DNA of 64,000 nucleotides, taken from assembly GCA_017626095.1 (NCBI GenBank), contig JAGAJL010000020.1, positions 34,424-98,423 on the forward strand. Reading direction: 5' to 3'. The DNA is from Lachnospiraceae bacterium (GTDB taxonomy: Bacteria; Bacillota; Clostridia; Lachnospirales; Lachnospiraceae). How positions within the stretch are numbered: position 1 is the first letter of the stretch; each line of letters opens with the position of its first letter. The translations under genes were made by a program, and so were the position numbers. The notes beneath the pieces are model-generated. The model was not told where the DNA came from, did no database searches, and saw only the letters and a list, made by a program, of their open reading frames with translations. This document shows, piece after piece, positions 60,424-64,000 of the stretch.

Positions 60424-61440
60424 ATGAACGCAGTTGGTTTATTTAAAAATCCATATGTAAAAAAAGCAAATCCTTTTTATACCACAGAGAAAAAAACGCA
60501 GAATCAATATAGGATTCCTTCCGATAGCAGACAGACCGAAAAGATAAATACGAATTCTTTTTTTGATTCTTACATGTCAAATATGCAGAAGTATAGTGAA
60601 TTGCTGCGGACGCAGAGAACAAAGGCAAAGGATGTATCAGGAAAACTCAAAAAACTGAAGTATCACTATAAAGATATTTCTTCTAAAATTATGCGAAGTA
60701 AAACGTCAGCTATGGCAAGACAGGTTGTCAGCGAGGCGAAAAGAGAAATTCTTCGGTTAAAGAGGGAAAAGCAGAGTGGAAAGTATGATTTAGAAGAAAT
60801 CGATGCCGCAATTGTGCATGCGAAAGCAATAGAGCGGATTGCACGCAAAAAGGTGAAGCATTTAGAGGAAGAAGAGATGGCAAAGGCCTGCGGAGGTCTT
60901 TGTGCAGATAGCCAGATATCGGAAGAACAGGCAGAAGAAGAGCAGGAAAAAGACGGAACATCCATAGATGAATTGAAAAGAGAAGAATTGCAACAAGGAA
61001 AATTGCAACAAGAAGAATTTCTAAATGAAGAATTTCTAAATGATGAAACAATAGAACCTATTACTATATCGGAAATGAATGTGAGCGTTCTGGAAGATCT
61101 TTCGCAGGAGTCATTTCATGAAATGAGTGAAGAATTACATGATTTAATGTCAGAGCTGGGATTAGATGAATTAAACGATTCATTACTTGTGGCGAAAAGA
61201 GATATGGATCCGGCTGACTTAAAAGAAATGAAAATCAAACACCGCAACAGGGAAATGAAAGAGATTGTGAAGGCAGATAATGAATATCTGAAAGCGTATT
61301 TTAAATATCTGGAAAAGCAGGATTCAACAGCGGTTATGAATAATACATTCGGAAGTACTTATGAAAGTCCTTGTGAAAGTATAAATCCGAATGGATTGGC
61401 TTGCGAAATGCCATCTGCAGTTATTGATGTTCTTTTGTAG
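60424..61440 (+). CDS. Coiled-coil protein of unknown function, companion of the DUF6033 gene
   Basis: The 338-residue protein is highly polar. It has a short N-terminal motif (GLFKNPYVKKANPFY), a Lys/Arg-rich helical region (60-150) with a Cys-rich turn (ACGGLCAD near 155), and an acidic Glu/Gln repeat segment (EELQQGKLQQEEFLNEEFLN, about 185-205). The rest is helical. No membrane segment or enzyme motif. The neighbouring DUF6033-like protein shares the charged-helix style. I do not recognise its family. It has AGGAGG ribosome site. Confidence 0.7.
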   Translation: MNAVGLFKNPYVKKANPFYTTEKKTQNQYRIPSDSRQTEKINTNSFFDSYMSNMQKYSELLRTQRTKAKDVSGKLKKLKYHYKDISSKIMRSKTSAMARQVVSEAKREILRLKREKQSGKYDLEEIDAAIVHAKAIERIARKKVKHLEEEEMAKACGGLCADSQISEEQAEEEQEKDGTSIDELKREELQQGKLQQEEFLNEEFLNDETIEPITISEMNVSVLEDLSQESFHEMSEELHDLMSELGLDELNDSLLVAKRDMDPADLKEMKIKHRNREMKEIVKADNEYLKAYFKYLEKQDSTAVMNNTFGSTYESPCESINPNGLACEMPSAVIDVLL

Positions 61441-61538
61441 TCATTAATCGAACGGTTGAAAAAGAATACTGGAAAAAAATCAGATATGGGTGCATAATGG
61501 AAAGAGTGAGTGCTTTATGAAAAACAGGAGGACTTGTT

Positions 61539-62873
61539 ATGGGTAAATTGTTTCTAAATAAGAAACTCACTTCATTTCAAATTATTATCTTGGGATTTGC
61601 AGCAGTTATTCTGATAGGAGCGCTTCTTTTAATGCTCCCTATTTCTTCAAATGAACATATTGTTACACCTTTTGATGATACGTTGTTTACCGCAGTGTCT
61701 GCAGTTTGTGTGACAGGATTGGTTGTAAAAGATACGGCAACCTATTGGTCTTATTTTGGACAGGCTGTGATATTGATTTTGATACAGATCGGAGGGCTCG
61801 GTGTTATTACCGTTGCTTCTCTGATTACCATGGTTGCAGGCAAAAAGATTTCTCTGATGCAGAGAAGAACGATACAGAATTCGCTTTCTGCACCGCAGAT
61901 TGGTGGCGGAATAAAGCTGATACGGTTTGTGTTTAAGACTTCCTTTTTCATCGAGTTTATAGGGATTCTATTATTACTTCCGGTTTTTATCAGACGGTTT
62001 GGTGCAAAAGGAATCTGGATGGCGGCATTTCATTCTGTTTCTGCTTTCTGTAATGCCGGATTTGATTTGATGGGAGATAAAAGTGGTTTATTCAGTTCCC
62101 TGACGATGCTGGGAGATGATTTATATGCAATGTGCGTATTTTCCATGCTGATTATTGTCGGTGGAATTGGATTTCTGACCTGGAGTGATATTGTCACAAA
62201 AAAATGGAGAATACGGCAGTATAAGTTGCAGAGTAAGGTGATTTTGGCAACAACGTTTCTTTTAATTGTTATTCCACTGCTTATTTTCTTTTTTTATGAT
62301 TTTTCGGATATGCCCCTAAAGGAGCGGTTTTGCGCATCCCTTTTTCAGGCGGTAACCCCCAGAACGGCAGGATTTAATTCTGTCAATTTTGATAACATGT
62401 CGGAATCGGGACGGGCAATTATCATGATACTTATGATGATTGGAGGTTCGCCCGGATCTACCGCCGGTGGTATGAAAACGACGACGGTAGCGGTTTTGGT
62501 TTTAACCTCTATTTCTGTTTTCAAAATGCGGAAGGATACGAATATTTTCCGAAGGAGAATTGAAGAGTCCGTTGTCAAGAATGCAGCAACGATTCTTTCT
62601 TTATATCTCTTCCTTTCTCTGGCGACGGCGCTTATCATGAACATGACCGAAAACTTTTCTATGCACCAATGTCTGTTTGAGGCAATATCGGCAATCGGAA
62701 CGGTTGGATTGACGCTGGGGATTACCCCGGAGCTGGGAATGATTTCCAGAATTCTTCTGATGTTTCTGATGTTTGTGGGAAGAGTTGGAGGGCTGACGAT
62801 AATTTATGCGGCATTTTCAAAACAGGAAGTCGGAGATGCAAGATATCCGGTAGAAACTATGATGGTAGGTTAG
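61539..62873 (+). CDS. ktrB: Potassium uptake membrane protein KtrB/TrkH
   Basis: The 444-residue protein has about ten transmembrane/pore segments in the four-repeat SKT fold. Filter loops contain VCVTGLVV, AFCNAGFD, TPRTAGFNS and IGTVGLTLG, each with the conserved Gly. Charged cytoplasmic loops (KKISLMQRRT, FKMRKD) are typical of KtrB. It carries K+ (often with Na+) and needs a KtrA ring for gating. AGGAGG precedes the ATG. ktrA follows, its ATG at 62883, 10 bases after the stop. No c-di-AMP riboswitch is seen upstream. Confidence 0.95.
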   Translation: MGKLFLNKKLTSFQIIILGFAAVILIGALLLMLPISSNEHIVTPFDDTLFTAVSAVCVTGLVVKDTATYWSYFGQAVILILIQIGGLGVITVASLITMVAGKKISLMQRRTIQNSLSAPQIGGGIKLIRFVFKTSFFIEFIGILLLLPVFIRRFGAKGIWMAAFHSVSAFCNAGFDLMGDKSGLFSSLTMLGDDLYAMCVFSMLIIVGGIGFLTWSDIVTKKWRIRQYKLQSKVILATTFLLIVIPLLIFFFYDFSDMPLKERFCASLFQAVTPRTAGFNSVNFDNMSESGRAIIMILMMIGGSPGSTAGGMKTTTVAVLVLTSISVFKMRKDTNIFRRRIEESVVKNAATILSLYLFLSLATALIMNMTENFSMHQCLFEAISAIGTVGLTLGITPELGMISRILLMFLMFVGRVGGLTIIYAAFSKQEVGDARYPVETMMVG

Positions 62874-62882
62874 GTGAATAAT

Positions 62883-63530
62883 ATGAAATCAATTTTATTA
62901 ATCGGTTTAGGAAACTTTGGAAAAATGGTAGCACAGCAGATTACAGAGATGGGACATCAGGTCATGGCTGTGGATAAGGATGAAAAGAGAGTAAATGAGG
63001 CTATGCCATATGTCACGGACGCATTGATTGGTGATAGTACGAATGTGAGTTTTTTGAAGTCCTTGGGAATTAACGATTATGATGCGTGCATTGTTGCAAT
63101 CGGAGATGATTTTCAAAGCTCTCTGGAGACGACATCGCAATTAAAGGAATTAGGCGGTCAGATGGTGGTTGCCATGGCAAAGCGAGATGTGCAGGCCAAG
63201 TTTTTACTGCGAAACGGTGCGGATGAGGTGGTCAATCCGGAAAAACAGATTGCCCGTTGGACGGCTATCCGGTATACATCTGATCACATCCTGGATTACA
63301 TCAAATTAGATGATGAACATGCCATTTTTGAAGTTGCGGTTCCCAAAAACTGGGTCGGAAAAAGCATTGGACAACTGGATATCCGTAAAAAATATGGGGT
63401 CAATGTCATGGCGGTTAAAATCGACGGAAAAATGAATTTGTCGGTTCTTCCACAAACCGTATTTGAAGAAAACATGACAATCCTTGTTTTGGCAGAAAAG
63501 GATGGGATTCAAAAATGTTTCCGCTTATAG
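62883..63530 (+). CDS. ktrA: Potassium channel regulator KtrA (RCK)
   Basis: The protein has 215 residues. The N-terminal RCK_N domain has the nucleotide-binding GLGNFGKMV near residue 8, AVDKDEKRVNE near 30 and DALIGDSTN near 47. The C-terminal RCK_C domain (about 135-215) binds c-di-AMP in related KtrA/KtrC proteins. It regulates the pore encoded just upstream. ATG 62883 with TAGGTGA is preferred; GTG 62874 overlaps that site. A family-1 palindrome core follows 44 bases after the stop and may terminate. Confidence 0.94.
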   Translation: MKSILLIGLGNFGKMVAQQITEMGHQVMAVDKDEKRVNEAMPYVTDALIGDSTNVSFLKSLGINDYDACIVAIGDDFQSSLETTSQLKELGGQMVVAMAKRDVQAKFLLRNGADEVVNPEKQIARWTAIRYTSDHILDYIKLDDEHAIFEVAVPKNWVGKSIGQLDIRKKYGVNVMAVKIDGKMNLSVLPQTVFEENMTILVLAEKDGIQKCFRL

Positions 63531-63573
63531 CAATGCATGTCGTCCAAACAGAAAATTGTATAATATATTTTAA

Positions 63574-63640
63574 ATGCCCGGTTTTGCAGTAGGGACGGTT
63601 CTTCTGTCATGAAGAGTGTCCCTACTGTGAAACCGGGCAT
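63574..63640. repeat. Family-1 core hairpin, with different loop
   Basis: ATGCCCGGTTTTGCAGTAGG opens a 23-bp stem that pairs with its partner ending at 63640. The outer CCGG..CCGG and CAT flanks match the family-1 core, but the inner stem and loop are new. Downstream GCAAAGATATATATT (from about 63660) matches the outer arm of the 15.5-kb copy. It also acts as a likely terminator of ktrBA. Confidence 0.8.
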
Positions 63641-63786
63641 TAATTTTGTTAGCCATATCGCAAAGATATATATTTTTCTGTTTAGGCGACTTGTTAAGAG
63701 TTTGTGTTAACAAAACATGGAAAAGTATGATAAACATAGTGAATGAAAACGGATTGTAAAGTATTAGTAAGCAATATATAAAATGT

Positions 63787-63834
63787 ATAAAATACAGTGC
63801 AATCAGGGCGATAAAATACAGTGCAATCAGGGCG
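63787..63834. repeat. Exact 24-bp tandem duplication
   Basis: ATAAAATACAGTGCAATC (the start of the 24-bp unit) occurs twice in a row without mismatch (63787-63810 and 63811-63834). Recent slippage or unequal duplication is likely; no open frame crosses it. Confidence 0.95.
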
Positions 63835-63906
63835 ATTTTGTTGAATTAATCCCAGTAAAATATTATGAGTTGCCCGACAAATGGACAACTTTAGCACTTT
63901 GAAAAC

Positions 63907-63936
63907 TTAACACATTAGCCTCAAATAAAGTATAAT
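63907..63936 (+). promoter_or_regulatory. SigA-type promoter of the gene at the right edge
   Basis: TTAACA, 18 bp, TATAAT; predicted start about 63943, 29 bases before the ATG. The rest of 63531-63906 holds the family-1 core and the 24-bp duplication. Confidence 0.75.
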
Positions 63937-63971
63937 AGAAACAGATTTTAAACGAGGAGTGTACAACAAAT

Positions 63972-64000
63972 GTCATTTGCTACAAATCAATCGCAACAGA
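63972..64000 (+). CDS. First codons of a gene cut by the window edge
   Basis: GAGGAG lies 10 bases before ATG 63972; the visible residues are MSFATNQSQ. From memory this start resembles IS1182-type transposases of Lachnospiraceae, but nine residues cannot prove it. If so, the 24-bp duplication and promoter may belong to an insertion-sequence end. Confidence 0.4.

Overview
The window reads as a chromosome segment of an anaerobic, low-GC Firmicute, most likely family Lachnospiraceae (Clostridia). Supports: AT-rich Gram-positive style promoters and strong AGGAGG ribosome sites, Lachnospiraceae-type families (DUF5050, DUF6033, YjfB, FapA/DUF342), an oxygen-independent HemZ, a NifS/NifU pair behind an Rrf2 regulator, and LytTR/DUF3021 and BlaI/BlaR1 modules. 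No rRNA, tRNA, CRISPR array, prophage or complete insertion sequence was seen. The species cannot be named from the sequence.

Layout. 1-4.2 kb: end of a lipoprotein gene, hflX, a GNAT remnant, a Fic gene and exonuclease III. 4.3-6.5 kb: two COG0523 metal-chaperone-like GTPases, one with a huge His/Cys loop and one joined to a DUF1980-like domain. 6.7-11.2 kb: lipoprotein, metallo-beta-lactamase-fold protein, then an ABC exporter with its LytTR regulator and DUF3021 membrane partner. 11.3-15 kb: FapA-like protein, HD-GYP response regulator, TtcA-like PP-loop ATPase. 15-18.5 kb: pyrBI and a nitroreductase on the minus strand, flanked by two long palindromic elements. 18.5-24 kb: PH-domain protein and folate genes folC-folE-folP-folBK. 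24-30 kb: pheA, ppx, ppk, a HAD phosphatase and a small acidic protein. 30-35.2 kb (minus strand): a PHP-HAD fusion, ABC-F ATPase, diguanylate cyclase and YjfB. 35.4-43.5 kb: degenerate GGDEF protein, HAD phosphatase, groES-groEL, DegV and RelA/SpoT. 43.5-46.7 kb: accessory patch with a gene remnant, a HigBA-type toxin-antitoxin pair, a probably truncated gene, a membrane protein and a C39-like peptidase. 46.7-51 kb: aminotransferase, TcdA, Rrf2, NifS, NifU. 51-55 kb: PdxT remnant, a GloB-like hydrolase, two long palindromes, HemZ and a metallophosphoesterase remnant. 55-64 kb: BlaI/BlaR1-like pair, Rpn-family nuclease, DUF6033 and a companion protein, KtrB/KtrA, and the first codons of another gene.

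The most unusual content is between genes. At least three families of long, self-complementary elements (about 130-460 bp) occur. Family 1 is at 6.5, 15.5, 18.2 and 63.6 kb; family 2 at 21.9 and 36.4 kb; family 3 is a back-to-back inverted pair at 52.45-52.95 kb. The two family-3 copies differ in sequence but keep their stems through paired changes, which suggests selection on a fold. On one strand their small hairpins show GGA in the loops, like CsrA/RsmA sites. A separate candidate small RNA at 59.1-59.27 kb has two AGGA-tetraloop hairpins followed by a terminator. A second recurring theme is short degenerate tandem repeats in spacers, two of which appear to repeat the 3' end of the gene upstream. 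A third is gene remnants lying directly against the stop codon of an intact gene (hflX, relA/spoT, hemZ).
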